NCBI GenBank assembly: GCA_026874595.1
Contig: CM049314.1
Location: forward strand, 29,341,729 to 29,405,728
Length of the DNA: 64,000 nt
Direction: 5' to 3'
Source: Sipunculus nudus
Taxonomy: Eukaryota > Annelida > Sipuncula > Golfingiida > Sipunculidae
Shown: piece after piece, positions 46,771 to 59,099 of the stretch
How positions within the stretch are numbered: position 1 is the first letter of the stretch
How the letters are laid out: each line of letters begins with the position of its first letter
Program-made: the position numbers and the translations under genes
Notes under the pieces: model-generated
What the model saw: only the letters and a program-made list of their open reading frames with translations
What the model was told of the DNA's origin: nothing
The model's database searches: none

Positions 46771-48169
46771 ATATTTAGACCTATATTGACGTCCCTGAGC
46801 AGTTTAGTCCTTTCATGTATTTCGTGTTTATAAAAAGGCCTGGTGTATTTTACGCTTTGTGTGTATATTTCAACCAAAATGTAGGATATAAGAATCGAAA
46901 TGTTCAGTAGTAAGAACTGCTTTTATTCATTTCATCACCACACAAGACTGGAAACAGTATTTGAATTGATCAGGATTGTTGACACGGCGTCACACGCGGG
47001 TTTCCCGCCATGCATTATGCAATCACGTACAAATTTAAAATTACCAGCAGTCCCCCCCCCCCCCCCTTATCTGTCACCCTCGCCTTCTTTCCCAGCAAAT
47101 ATATTGTTGGTTTTCAATTAAAAATCGCGCATCGCGATAAAAATTCTGCCACAGACAAAGGATGGGTAGATGACGTTTACGGTTTGCTTGAAAATTAAAT
47201 CAAAGTCTCATTGGCAGATGGCGCTGCAAAAGGGGATTTCCAGATTAAGTACGACTTTGCTGTCATGTGATTATATTCACTTGTCAGAGTTCATGTATTT
47301 GAACTTGTCAGCTTGTTTTAGTCGGTTTGGATTTAGTATTCAAGTGACCGAGGCGCTTTGATGGGTGTATACAAAGCTTTCATAGCTGATTTGTGATTCA
47401 TTCATTCGAACTGGGAAGCCGAGGCGGGCCGGGCGAGTTTAGGCATACCGACTTTTACTCGGGCCGTATTTACTATAACAAGAGGAAAACAGTGTACGTT
47501 GGCAGTCCATTCCAAGATTTCATGTTTACGTATGACCAGTGCAGTTCTAATGGCGACGAGAACAGTAGGTTATATAGTGTAAATCACTTTTTCGCAATGG
47601 CACCGACTAACATCTTTACTCTCAGTCAAGACTCATATATAACTTAGATCAGCTAGGGAATAATTCAATATTTCAATCTCAAATGTTCACATACCGTAAA
47701 CTATTAAATTTGGCATGGCAACGGGGTTGGCTTCACCAGCAACGTCAATCAATAGGGTCTAAAACACTGCTGGTCTGGTTGGCAGTGTGGTCTGGTTGGC
47801 AGTGTGGTCTGGTTGGCTGTGCCAAGTATATACATACCTTTATAAGTAGAAAAACTAACATACCAATTGTTGGGCAGTTAGTTTTCACAACTTTTTAAAC
47901 TCAAATTTTAAACAATTTTCATCAACATTAAATATATCATTTACTGGCATCACTTCAGTTTTATCTACGTTTACCTGATGTCTTGCTGCAGTCCTGCAGC
48001 GCTGACATATATAGTAAACAATCCATTTTCATATATGGAGTCTGTATGTGTCGGACTACCTGATGTCCTGATGTTTCCAAAGTGTTCAAATGTCTTAATA
48101 GCTTCCTTGATAGCTAGACTGATAACCCCTTAAGTAAATGAGCGTATATGTGTGTGTATGTGTGTTTGC

Positions 48170-48900
48170 TCAGTATAAGAGCGGTATATGGCGGTATCAT
48201 GTGCATATTGTACTAATTTATATTCTTTATCTCCTATATGAACTCCTTTAATATTTGGATTATTTCTGATTTTACCTGCTAATATTTCAGATGTTAAAAT
48301 GAATAAATTTTCCTCGAGAAATTGTGTAATACTCAGTAGCCCAACCTCTATTAATTCATGACACAACTGCTGATGTTAGTGTAAAGTATACCAACCAATT
48401 TTTTTAAGAATTCTCCAAATATGTAGAGACTTTAAGTATTCTGAATGTGGGATGGTTCTGAAAAATCAAAAGCTTTTTCAAAATTGATAGATATAAAGTA
48501 GTTATTTATTTATGTTGTTACAAAGACAAATTATTCAGAGGAAAATTCTGAGCTGATCCGAGATTCGAACCCATGTCGGTGGCGCACAAGTCTGGAGTAT
48601 CATCCGCTTCACTGGCAAAGCATGCTTCACTAGCGGTTCACTAACAGTTCGGTCTGCTTTTATGTCACCCTGTAACAATGTTCTCTGGCATATGCAAATA
48701 TATCTGCAATTTTCATGATATTTTCCCCGATATATCTGTTTTTTTTTTTTATAATGAATCCTGTTTGGTCCGAATTTATAATACAAGGTAATATTGCCTT
48801 TAGTATATATGACAAGGGTTTTGTAGTTATTTTACAATCTGTATTCAACATTGAAAGAGGGCTCCAATATTTTAAAAGTGAGTGATATAAGACTTTGTAC
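48170..48900 (-). pseudogene. Degenerate LINE reverse-transcriptase fragment
   Basis: Frame-shifted pieces of an L1/Tx1-type reverse transcriptase on the - strand: LLNTDYKI-like and INSDQTGFI with RYIGENIMKIADI near 48690-48850, a NFEKAFD remnant near 48465-48485, and IRNNPNIKG with YKLVQYAHDTAI near 48190-48275. The catalytic ADD reads AHD, and several stops and shifts are present. A SINE-like sequence splits it at about 48540-48660. Confidence 0.8.
48535..48660 (-). mobile_element. tRNA-derived SINE-like insertion
   Basis: On the - strand a B box GGTTCGAATCTCGG (about 48558-48571) follows tRNA-like sequence with GTGAAGCGGATGATACTCC and TTGTGCGCCACC. It interrupts the LINE fragment. There is no proper cloverleaf. 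Confidence 0.5.
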
Positions 48901-50072
48901 AACAGATCGAAACGGTGAAAAATATTCCTGACAGTAACCTAATAGGATGTTACTTAACATATTATTAATAATGCCACAATATTTTAAGCAGAATAATAAC
49001 TAGTGATGGTATATACCACAGACAGTTAAATTTCCACAACCTTGAATGAACGCTCTGTGAGGCCAATTCCCTTTGATCTCATACTTTGATATTTATCTAT
49101 TTGAGTATATCACAAAAGTTGGATATTCCCTTTCCAGAATTTTTATTAACAACATTAATATTATATATTGCAACACTAATATTATATATTGCTACACCAA
49201 TATATATTTATTGGAAACACCATTTAAAATGTATTTAATGTTATACACAACAGTAATTAAATGAAATGTTACACTGAATTTGTGATTTTACACAAATTAG
49301 ATTTAAAGTTATGATTTATTTTTTTTATATTTTCTTTATTTTTATAGGAAATTATAATAAAATATTGTCTAGCTGGTTATTGTTATTCTATTTATTGGTT
49401 TTGTATGTGTATGCCTATGTGCTGTCACAACAAATCCCTGGTGTGAGAACCAACTCATGAAAGGTTACTAATTGGTTACACTTACAGTTACATAAAAAAT
49501 ATACACAAGATATCAAATGAGATCAATGGGAATTAACCACACACACACAAGGTTAATGTTTGTGTAAAGTTAATTGGCTATGGAATATATATACCATCAC
49601 TATACGTTATTATTCTACTTCCTAAAGAGTTGTTATAATTTTGCTAATTCATTAATTATTTTTTAGCATGTTACTTTTGTTTCAATCTTTTCAATTTTAA
49701 TATAGTAAATATTATCGACTGATTTCAGATGACTATTAATACAGCTTGCTATATATGATTATATGCAACACTGCTATATGGTACTATATTGTAGTGGTAC
49801 ACAGATTAAATATGCCCCCATTTGTTTTTAAAGCTATTCATCTAATTTAATGATATGGTGTGACTGGCTGTGCACTGATGCATAGAGGGTGACTAGTGTA
49901 TTATTAGCTATATATCATATATAGTGGTCTGGTTGGAAGTACTGCCAACCAGACCACACTGCCAACCAGACCATTAGTGTTTTAGACCCTTATCACGTCA
50001 GTGGCCCCTGTTTAATATTCATGATAAACTTTTCATTTCTTACAGAAACAGTCTATTCAAGGAGGAGTGTTT

Positions 50073-52515
50073 TGGGGAGGGTTTTCAGCTCACCTGACTG
50101 AAAGTCATCTGAGCTAGCCTATTGCGATCACTCTTCGTCCGTCGTCCGGCCATCTGGCCGTCTGGCGGTGCGGCCGTCCATCCATATACTAACAGGGCAC
50201 AAATCGTACAACTTGACCTGGAATCTTCTTACTTTACATCCTGGGAGGTCCATGGAAAATCTCCATGGAAACCTGAAAGTAGGTCTCTGTTACCCATATT
50301 CTCTAAGCTATGGGTCTTGTAAGTAACCCCCAGAATGATAAGAAAATTTGATACAAAAGCTCAGGTATCTGAACAACTTATGCATTGATCACCATGATTC
50401 TTTGTATGATTATTGATCATGGGTGTGCCATCAGTTTCTGCAACTGGTGGCACCACCTGTATTTTTTCCAATTTTTACAATTTTTTTTCTCTATTTTGAG
50501 ACCTTCAAAGAAGCTGTAATCTGTTAACAGGGCACAAATCATTCAAGAGAGGTCCATGAAAAGTCTCTGTGTAAACATGAAATTAGGTCTCTGGTACCCA
50601 TATCCTCCAAGCTATGGGGCTCATATATACCACCCAGAATAATTAAAAATTTGATACAAAAGCTCCAGTATGTGAATTTACTAATGCATTGATTGCCATG
50701 ATTATTTGCATGATTATTGATCATGGACTGTTTCTTCAGTTTCTGCAGACTGTTGGCGCCACCTGCATTTTTTCTAATTTTTATGTTTTTTTCTCTATTT
50801 TTGAGACCCTCAAATAAAGCCTCATCTGTTAACAGGGCACAAATCATCACTGTTTGACCTAGAATCTTCTTACTTATCATCTAAAGAGGTCCATGAAAAG
50901 TCTTTATGGAAATTTGATATTATGTCTCTGTTTTCCATATACTCTGACTTCAGTGGCTCACGAGTACCCCCCAGAATAAGTAAAAAATGCGATACAAAAT
51001 TCTGCATTCGTTTTCGGTTGTGGTAACAAAGACAGGTGGTACCACCTGCAATCCTTTCTGGGCAGTACAAAACCTGGTTTCTTTTAGATAACAGCCAATA
51101 TCTCAGGAGTGGTTCAATGTATTGGGCTGAAAATTTGCGTTTCCATAGATTTTGTATCTCTCCATCTTGTAACTGGATCTGGCGGCGCCACCTACAACAC
51201 TTTTTGCGTAGCGTCCATCTGTGCTTTTGCCATCTGTTTGTCTAAGTGGTTCTTCAATGTATCGGGTTGAAATTGTGCATGTTCATAGATTCTCGACACC
51301 TACATCTTGTAAATAAGACTGAGGCGCCATCTGCAGTCAGTTTTATGTGGTGAAAATAGCTCATATCTCAGGACTAGTTCAAGGTATTGGTCTGAAATTT
51401 GGCATATCCATCCATCTTGGAAAATTTTCTTGTAAACCAGACAGGTTGCGCCACCTACCTTCCTGTTTCTGTAGAATAAATTAATGTTTTTTTCTTAGGA
51501 GTGATGTGCTGTATTGGCCTGAAATTGTGCATGTCCATATATCTTGGACTCCTCCATCTTGTACTCAGGACTGGTGGCGCCATCTGCAATTGTTTTCCTG
51601 TGGCACCCATACAGGAATTGCTCATATCTTAGGAGTGGTTCAAGGTATTGGTCTGAAATTTAGCTTGTCAATGCATCTTGGAGAGTTTTCTCGTAAACCA
51701 GACAGGTGGCACCAGATGTTTTTGTTGATTAAATTTATGCCCTTTTCTCAGAGTTTTAGTGGACTATATTCAGGAGTGGTGTGACATACCATTCAATCCA
51801 TCTCTCACTTCACCCGTACCACTCTGATTTTGGCAGAAACACGTTGTCCTTTGTTGACTATCTGTTTTCAAGTTAAATATGTGTTACGAAAACTCCAGTA
51901 TCTGATTAACTACTGCACTGATGGCCATGATATTTAGCATGTATATTGATCATGGAGTGTTACATCTGTTCCTTTACACTAGTGGCACCACCTGTATTTT
52001 TTTCATTTTTTCTCTATTTATGAGACCTTCAGATGACGTGGTCATCTGTTAACACAGCACAAACCGTAACCGCTGAACCTAGAATCTTCTAACTTGACAA
52101 CCAGGAGGTCCATTAAATGTCTTCATCGAAACCTGAAATTAGGTCTCTGTTACCCTTTTCCTCTGAGCTATTGGGCTTGTAAGTACCCCCGAGAATAATT
52201 ATAAAATTGATACAAAAGCTCCAGTATCTGAATAACTAATGCCTTGATAGCCATGATTCTTTGGATACATATTGATCACAGAGTGTTTCATCATTTCCTA
52301 CAGACTGGTGGCACTACCTGTATTTTTTCATTTTTTTTTTTCAATTAATGGGACCTTCAAATGAAGTGGTCATCTGTAACAAAGCCCACTGTAACCCGTT
52401 TCTAAGGACTATTCACAAAATTCATGATTCTTTTGCACTCTGGCAGTCATTTTGGTCATTGTTAAAAGTTCCTTGAATTCAGCTGAGCGTCATGGCCCAT
52501 GGGCCAATAGTTTTT
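50073..52515. repeat. Array of the ~340-bp family, second copy, with a distinct 5' end
   Basis: It begins with CAGCTCACCTGACTGAAAG followed by TTCGTCCGTCGTCCGG. Units with the same order of motifs as the 42.6-45.2 kb array follow, at about 50180, 50530 and 50830. The middle (51040-51800) is of about 140-bp units, each with GGCTGAAATTTGGCATGTCC-like sequence, a CATCTTG segment and GGTGGCGCCACC-like sequence. It then returns to the long unit at 51890 and closes at 52512 with TCAGCTGAGCGTCATGGCCC as in the first array. Confidence 0.88.
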
Positions 52516-53605
52516 TTTGGTTACAGGTACCATAACATTTCTATGACTAATAATATGTACTGTAATACTGGTTGCCTAACAGGTACCCTCAACCCTTACC
52601 ATACTTCAGTTCAGTTATTGGTTAAGGTTAAGCTTCACTATGCTCCGTCATTCCGCTTTGTTGAATTACCATTACTGTTAGACCCAGTTGTGGGCCACTA
52701 TATTTATCTAGCAGTGGGAACGCATGCATCTTCTGATGTAGTCCAGAACTGGACTCTTCGGGGTCTATTTATAATCTGATAGTCTATGTAATGCCCTGTC
52801 CCAGTCCAGCACCAAAATGCCACTTCCCGGGAGTCCAGTGGAGATTCCCACTGGAAGGCTTAAACTCCTATGACAGGCCAACACGCGATGAAATACTGAC
52901 TCAGTCTTATCAACTAAGTTATTATTTACATCTTGGCATCAAATCTACCCTGCCAAGTACTGATTTATCCATATATTTTCCTAATATTCCCCCTGAGTCA
53001 ATATATCCTCACAAGCCATGTTGTTACTGGTAATCAGATGCATGATGGGATACCTGGGCAGTTCCACGGATATTCAACATCTGCCAGGCATGCATTCACT
53101 ACAAGTGGGCCAGAATGTGACTCCCTTTGACAAGCAAGGCAAGCCCCTCGACCTGGGACAGCTTGATCAGTTTCGATAAATGAATATTATGAATTAGTAA
53201 AAACATATCAATAAGGGCTTTACTCTGATACTGTTCTGCACAACCTGTATAGATTAATGGTTGACACAACTGGTTTCACAATCCCATTATATTTCTAACC
53301 CATTCAGTTATCTGGTTTTCTTCTTTTGTTATCCATTTATTCAGTTTTTCATAACCGATAAAATGTTATGCAAAATGCTGTACTGAAATTGTGTGAAATA
53401 TATATCATGTGTAACAGAGAAAATTTGATTTGCTCAGTGCACGTAGGGTTTAAATTTTTAATATTTCCTATTTCTTTATTTCCTGGTTCACATACAAACA
53501 TTTAAAATCCAAATTTCCCGCAACTAAAACCACTTCTTCAAAGGAAATAATGCTTCCTGTTACATCAATTTCTTCTATTTGATTTGGTATTTTGGTGTCC
53601 TTTAT

Positions 53606-53608
<3 letters not shown>

Positions 53609-53661
<53 letters not shown>
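53609..53661. repeat. (TA)n microsatellite
   Basis: About 26 TA units. Confidence 0.95.
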
Positions 53662-53662
<1 letters not shown>

Positions 53663-54280
53663 TATCGCCGTGCAGATTTTTGTTCCTCTTGATGCTCTGT
53701 CATATGTGGTTAAATTGAATCCACAGGAACTCTGTTGCAGTTACCTTGTTTATTATAATCACTTGTATCTGATGAAGTCCAGACACTGACTACTGACTGC
53801 CTGGGTTATTAACCAGTGCACATATTTATACATGTTCAACATTCATAATTGACATCAACATTTCTATAGCAGATCATACAAGGCACATATTACATAACAC
53901 TTACACATTAATACATAAAATTAGACATCTCAGTTCTTTACCTAACAAAGCCAAATGGTGAATACACAATCTAATTAATGCCAGACAGTTTGTTTATCAA
54001 TTCACCTTTCCTGGCACCTTGAGAGTTAGACACATACTAATTAACTCTTATCCTGATGTTACATGAACCTTGTGCACTGGACTATGAAACACTGGCATTC
54101 CAAATTATTAACCTAATTGTAATAATAACATTTAATCTGTGAAACACTTGGATTGTGAAACCAGGAATGATAATTCAAGTCACATTAATGACAAAATGGA
54201 AATAACTGAATGACTAATCTGAAGCTTTTACAGTCTAGTTCCTAAAAATTTATTTAGATATTTTACCCGCCAGTGATAAT

Positions 54281-54281
54281 A

Positions 54282-54351
<70 letters not shown>

Positions 54352-54355
54352 TATA
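54281..54355. repeat. (TG)n(TA)n microsatellite
   Basis: A short TG run followed by about 30 TA units. Confidence 0.95.
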
Positions 54356-55520
54356 TTAAATATTCATACATAGACTATTAGATAATAAATAGGCCCCGAA
54401 CAGTCCACTTCTGGACTACTTCTGATGATGCACCAAGTTTAAGTACATCTTATCTTTAGTGCGGTGAACCAGGGCAATTGTTTGAGCCAGCAGTGTGCAG
54501 TGCAAGTGTTACATCATCACTGCTGTGAGTGTCCTTGTAATTTAACTGGACCACTGGCTTAACAAGCCCACTGGCTATACACTGGTTGTTACCTAGCCCA
54601 TAGATTTCGTGCTCTCTCCTTATGCTTTGGTTCCTTCCACTGAGAGAACCCTAGAACGAGGTGTTTGAAAACTGGAGACATGCCACTGGACAATAAAACA
54701 ATAACCTCCCAGCTAAAAATGTGTCATATATAAGGATACAAACATATTTGTATCATATGGTAACATAACATACCATTTTAAAATTGTCTTGTCCATTAAA
54801 CAGTTAAATCAGGTAGATCTTGATCTCAAGCGGTAAAAACGAGCACGAGGAGATTTCCTTGGGGATCCCCAACATAAAACGTCATACCCGTTGTCAGCCT
54901 CCAGCGCGCAGAGTCAAGATATGTTATGTTTATCTTTAACATTCATAAAATATTTCTGTATGGAGAATGATGCATCACATGCGCCACCTGATGATTGTCC
55001 CAACTTTAGGAACAACTGTCAGGTCCAGGGAAGGAAAACTTTTAAAGTGAGTACGGTTTAGGCACTAAAGCAGGGGTTACAACAAAATTTCTTTTTTAAG
55101 GGGAATACATTAACATTTTATGCATCTGAATGCGTATATATTAATGCACAATATTTGATTTTATAGGAATTTTTGCCCAGTACAGGATTTACGTTCTCCA
55201 GTTTGTTTGAAGCTTCATATGCGGCGGGTATCCATTATAACATGCAGTTAGTTGTTATCAAGGTTTCACACTGGATTGTTTCAGCCAGCCGGTTGCATGG
55301 GTCATATTTCAGCTGGGTGGGTCAGGAAGTGAGCAGTGATGATTTAACATGTGCACTGCACACTGCTTGCTGAAACAGTCACCCCGGGTCACCATCTTTT
55401 CACAGATACATGCGTTCCTGACTGCTTGAGTATATAAATGAAGGCAGGGACCTGTGGCTCTGTGTTTTCAACAGAGCCACAACTGGGTCTACCTTTACCA
55501 TACAAAAACCTTATACCATA

Positions 55521-55529
55521 CCACTACAG
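55521..55529. repeat. Target-site duplication, left
   Basis: CCACTACAG directly before the fold-back element; the identical 9-mer is at 59035-59043. Confidence 0.85.
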
Positions 55530-56585
55530 GGTGTCCGCCCGGCTATCCGCTTCCCAGTTATCCGCTTCCCAAATATCTGCTCACCAAATATCCGCGTGCC
55601 CAGATATCCGTGTCGGTCGAAAACGGTCGAAAATGTACCTGCACGCTTCAAATATGCAACGATCTTGGATAAAGATGATGAAGGAAGACATTAAGGAACA
55701 TTTTAATACAGGAGCTACCGGTTTTTGAAGCATTTTTGACCAGATCACGACATCGCTTTCGAGGCTGGTGTCCTGAATTGGGTCAACGGATTACCGCACG
55801 TGTGCGATCACTGAACCGCGACGCTCCAAGCGAACTTGTACGTGTGAGCCCATCCCGGCCTTAGTTAAAATTAGTGTTTTAAAATCATTGTTTTATTAAA
55901 TTATTATTAATTTACACGTTTTTGTGTCAGCTTTATATACATTCTTGCAGGTTTTTTATTAAGTTATCTCGAGCGATTGTTTTTGCATCATTCATGACAC
56001 ATATATGCTGACGGACGGACAAAAAATCTGATTTTGAATTTGTTGACATAAAGGTGATTATAGGAGATAATACATATTCCTTATCAATATTTTTTTACCT
56101 TAAAATGTTAGCTTGCATGTTTTCATCATGTTAACCTGGGGAAACCCCGCTTCCTTGATATAATTAAGCAGATTCGTGCAGTCGAAAACCGCTCCGCCGC
56201 AAAAGGGTTCTCTTTAAGTGTAATACAAACGTTGATCATGTAACCTTGATTTAATCATTAAGGCAATCACATACGTAATTATATAAATAAACATTCTCTC
56301 CCTTTCTCATTCATTCATTCATTTTTTCTTTCTCTCGTCATATACCTCGTTATCGGTCAAAATAAAGTAATTTAATGCGACAAGTCTGGGATTCATGAAA
56401 ATTAAACTCTCATTTATTAATTAATAATTTATTCAGTTATTCCGTCTTTCTTTTTCTCTCCTTTATCTTCTCTCTCCATCTCTGTTTTTGAGTCTAATTA
56501 TGCAATATTAGACGACTTACATATACCATTATCGGACAAAGCAAATTTGTTAAATGAATCAGGTCAAGGAAACCTTGAAAATCAA
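55530..56585 (+). repeat. Fold-back element, left inverted-repeat arm
   Basis: Runs from the tip repeats to GGTCAAGGAAACCTTGAAAA. It matches the right arm without a net length difference, and only scattered mismatches are seen. Confidence 0.92.
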
Positions 56586-57604
56586 CATTGAGCACGGCGA
56601 AGCATCGCCCCCAAGAAAACGGAAGTACAAGAGACTGGACTGCCGCACCGCTAAACTTACAGAGCGACATCGAAATGGGAGAATTAACACCAGGACTTTC
56701 CTTAAGAAGATTAGGCACGTTGTCCACAACTTTTAGGGCTACAAATGCATATATTAAACGCCAAGATTGGAATATCTTGATAGACATGCATTGTCTGCTG
56801 ATTCATTTTGTTTCATCACATCACTTTGAGCATACCCGATGACCTTGTATGAAATGTAGATCTGAGCATGTACATTCCTTTTTTTCTTCTTCGTATGTCT
56901 GTAAATACTGTACAATACTTTCAGCAAAATGTAAATATTTTATCTGTATATCTTTTTTGACTGCTGTTACTGTTTTGTTTATAATTGAAGGCCATGATGG
57001 TTGAAAGGAATATGAATTAAATATTGGTATGTAATGATTACTCCATGATTTTTTTTCTAAATAACTATCTAAATTTTTCAAAATCCCCGTCAACGGTGAG
57101 AGAGATTATTGCACATACTATCTTGGCGAATAAGATCTAAATTCCTGCTGGATTTTGGATATATAATGTGAATGTTTTAAAGATGAGTTGGGATCGCAAA
57201 GTAGCTTTGTCTTTATATGTTTCAAATGAAAATGTCAGTTTACGCAAGTGTATTAATAACTTTATTTTGTCCGATAACGATGTGTATGACGAGAGAGAAA
57301 GAATGAATGATGAATGAATTTTTGTGAGATTGAGAGAAAGAGAAATAATGAGACGGAAAAAGAGTATTATTTTAATTTTCATGAAGCCCAGAATTTTCTT
57401 ATTTAAGAACTTTATTTTGTCCGATAACGATATATATGACGAGAGAGAAAGAAAGAATGAATGAGTGAATAAATGAGAGATAGGGAGAGAAAAAGAGAAA
57501 TAATGAGAGAGACGGAAAGAGAGAGTTATTTTAATTTTTAATTGATCATAGACTTGTCTCATTTAATAACAATATTTTGTCCGATAACGATATATAAATA
57601 TAAA

Positions 57605-57682
<78 letters not shown>

Positions 57683-57978
57683 AGAGAGAGAAGGAAAGAA
57701 TGAATTAATGACTGAATAAATGAATAAGAGGGAGAAAGAAAGAATAATAGAATGAGAGAGAGAGAGAGAGAGAGTAAATTAAATATTGATGGATCTTATA
57801 TAATAATGTTTTTCCGATAACGATATATATGGAGAGAAAGAATAAATGAATGAATGAGAGAGCGAAAGAGAAAGAAAGAAAGAATGAATAAATGAAGGGA
57901 TGAGAGATGGAATGAGAGAGATATAGAAAGAAATAATGAGAATAAGGATGAGAAAGAGACGGAAAGAGTTCGTGAATT
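56586..57978. other. Fold-back element centre
   Basis: It holds a 90-codon - strand frame (56821-57093) of unknown family and a repeat in which TTTTGTCCGATAACGATAT-like sequence followed by GAGAGAAAGAATGAATGA recurs near 57265, 57415, 57570 and 57810. The same repeat continues into the right arm near 58020 and 58197, and its inverse is in the left arm. The (TA)n tract lies at 57598-57680. No captured host gene or transposase is recognised. Confidence 0.75.
57598..57680. repeat. (TA)n microsatellite in the fold-back centre
   Basis: About 36 TA units after a short interrupted part. Confidence 0.95.
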
Positions 57979-59034
57979 TAATTTTCAAGGTTCCCTTGAC
58001 CTGATTCATTTAACAACTTTGCTTTGTCCGATAATGGTATATGTAAGTCGTCTAATATTGCATAATTAGACTCAAAAACAGAGATGGAGAGAGAAGATAA
58101 AGGAGAGAAAAAGAAAGACGGAATAACTGAATGAATTATTAATTAATAAATGAGAGTTTAATTTTCATGAATCCCAGACTTGTCGCACTAAATTACTTTA
58201 TTTTGACCGATAACGAGGTATATGACGAGAGAAAGAAAAAATGAATGAATGAATGAGAAAGAGAGAGAATGTTCATTTATATAATTACGTGTGTGATTGC
58301 CTTAATGATTAAATCAAGGTTACATGATCAATGTTTGTATTACACTTAAAGAGAACCCTTTTGCGGCGGAGCGGTTTTCGACTGCACGAATCTGCTTAAT
58401 TATATCAAGGAAGCGGGGTTTTCCCAGGTTAACGTGATGAAAACATGCAAGCTAACATTTTAAGGTAAAAAAATATTGATAAGGAATATGTATCATCTCC
58501 TATAATCACCTTTATGTCAACAAATTTAAAATCAGATTTTTTGTCCGTCCGTCAGCATATATGTGTCATGAATGATGCAAAAACAATCGCTCGAGGTAAC
58601 TTAATAAAAAACCTGCAAGAATGTATATAAAGCTGACACAAAAACGTGTAAATTAATAATAATTTAATAAAACAATGATTTTAAAACACTAATTTTAACT
58701 AAGGCCGGGATGGGCTCACACGTACAAGTTCGCTTGGAGCGTCGCGGTTCAGTGATCGCACACGTGCGGTAATCCGTTGACCCAATTCAGGACACCAGCC
58801 TCGAAAGCGATGTCGGGATCTGGTCAAAAATGCTTAAAAAAACCGGTAGCTCCTGTATTAAAATGTTCCTTGATGTCTTCCTTCATCATCTTTATCCAAG
58901 ATCGTTGCATATATGAAGCGTGCAGGTACATTTTCGACCGTTTTCGACCGACACGGATATCTGGGCACGCGGATATTTGGTGAGCAGATATTTGGGAAGC
59001 GGATAACTGGGAAGCGGATAGCCGGGCCTGAACC
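57979..59034 (-). repeat. Fold-back element, right inverted-repeat arm
   Basis: The inverse of 55530-56585, from TTTTCAAGGTTCCCTTGACC to the tip CCCGGCCTGAACC-like end. Confidence 0.92.
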
Positions 59035-59043
59035 CCACTACAG
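59035..59043. repeat. Target-site duplication, right
   Basis: CCACTACAG, identical to 55521-55529. Confidence 0.85.
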
Positions 59044-59099
59044 TCTACATATGTACTGGTGGAGGGAGGTTTACATGTGGTCTGTGACTGCTTTCTTGT

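Larger units (their letters stand above)
47755..49989. mobile_element. Terminal-inverted-repeat element, 2.2 kb, non-autonomous
   Basis: The left end GGGTCTAAAACACT is followed by three tandem copies of a TGGTCTGGTTGGCAGTG-like unit (47770-47822). The right end is the inverse, with two full copies and a partial one, then AGTGTTTTAGACCC. The inverted repeats are about 50 bp. The interior holds a dead LINE reverse-transcriptase fragment, a SINE-like sequence and A/T-rich sequence, but no transposase. A target duplication is not clear. Confidence 0.75.
52516..55520. other. Intergenic stretch, no gene recognised
   Basis: It contains (TA)n at 53609-53661 and (TG)(TA)n at 54281-54355. Between about 52790 and 53180 a patch of more G+C-rich, protein-like sequence has overlapping open frames in more than one phase, ending in a TAA at about 53178; no family is recognised and splice sites do not support an exon. 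Confidence 0.45.
55530..59034. mobile_element. Fold-back DNA transposon, 3,505 bp, two 1,056-bp arms
   Basis: The left arm (55530-56585) reappears inverted as the right arm (57979-59034); both are 1,056 bp and nearly identical where compared. The tips read GGTGTCCGCCCGGCTATCC and, inverted, GGTTCAGGCCCGGCTATCC. A 9-bp target duplication CCACTACAG flanks it. Each tip has about five TATCCGCTTCCCA-like direct repeats (period 14-17), resembling subterminal transposase sites. The 1.4-kb centre holds short open frames, GAATGA/GAGA-rich repeats and a (TA)n tract, but no recognisable transposase, so the element appears non-autonomous. Kilobase inverted repeats with a 9-bp duplication fit Mutator-like elements best, with hAT (8 bp) as an alternative. 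Confidence 0.92.

Noticed and set aside
47393-47647. 84-codon + strand frame with balanced composition
   Set aside because: No homology recognised and no convincing acceptor/donor pair, so it is left unannotated.
56821-57093. Transposase fragment in the fold-back centre
   Set aside because: The 90-codon frame looks protein-like but shows no catalytic or DNA-binding motif I can name.
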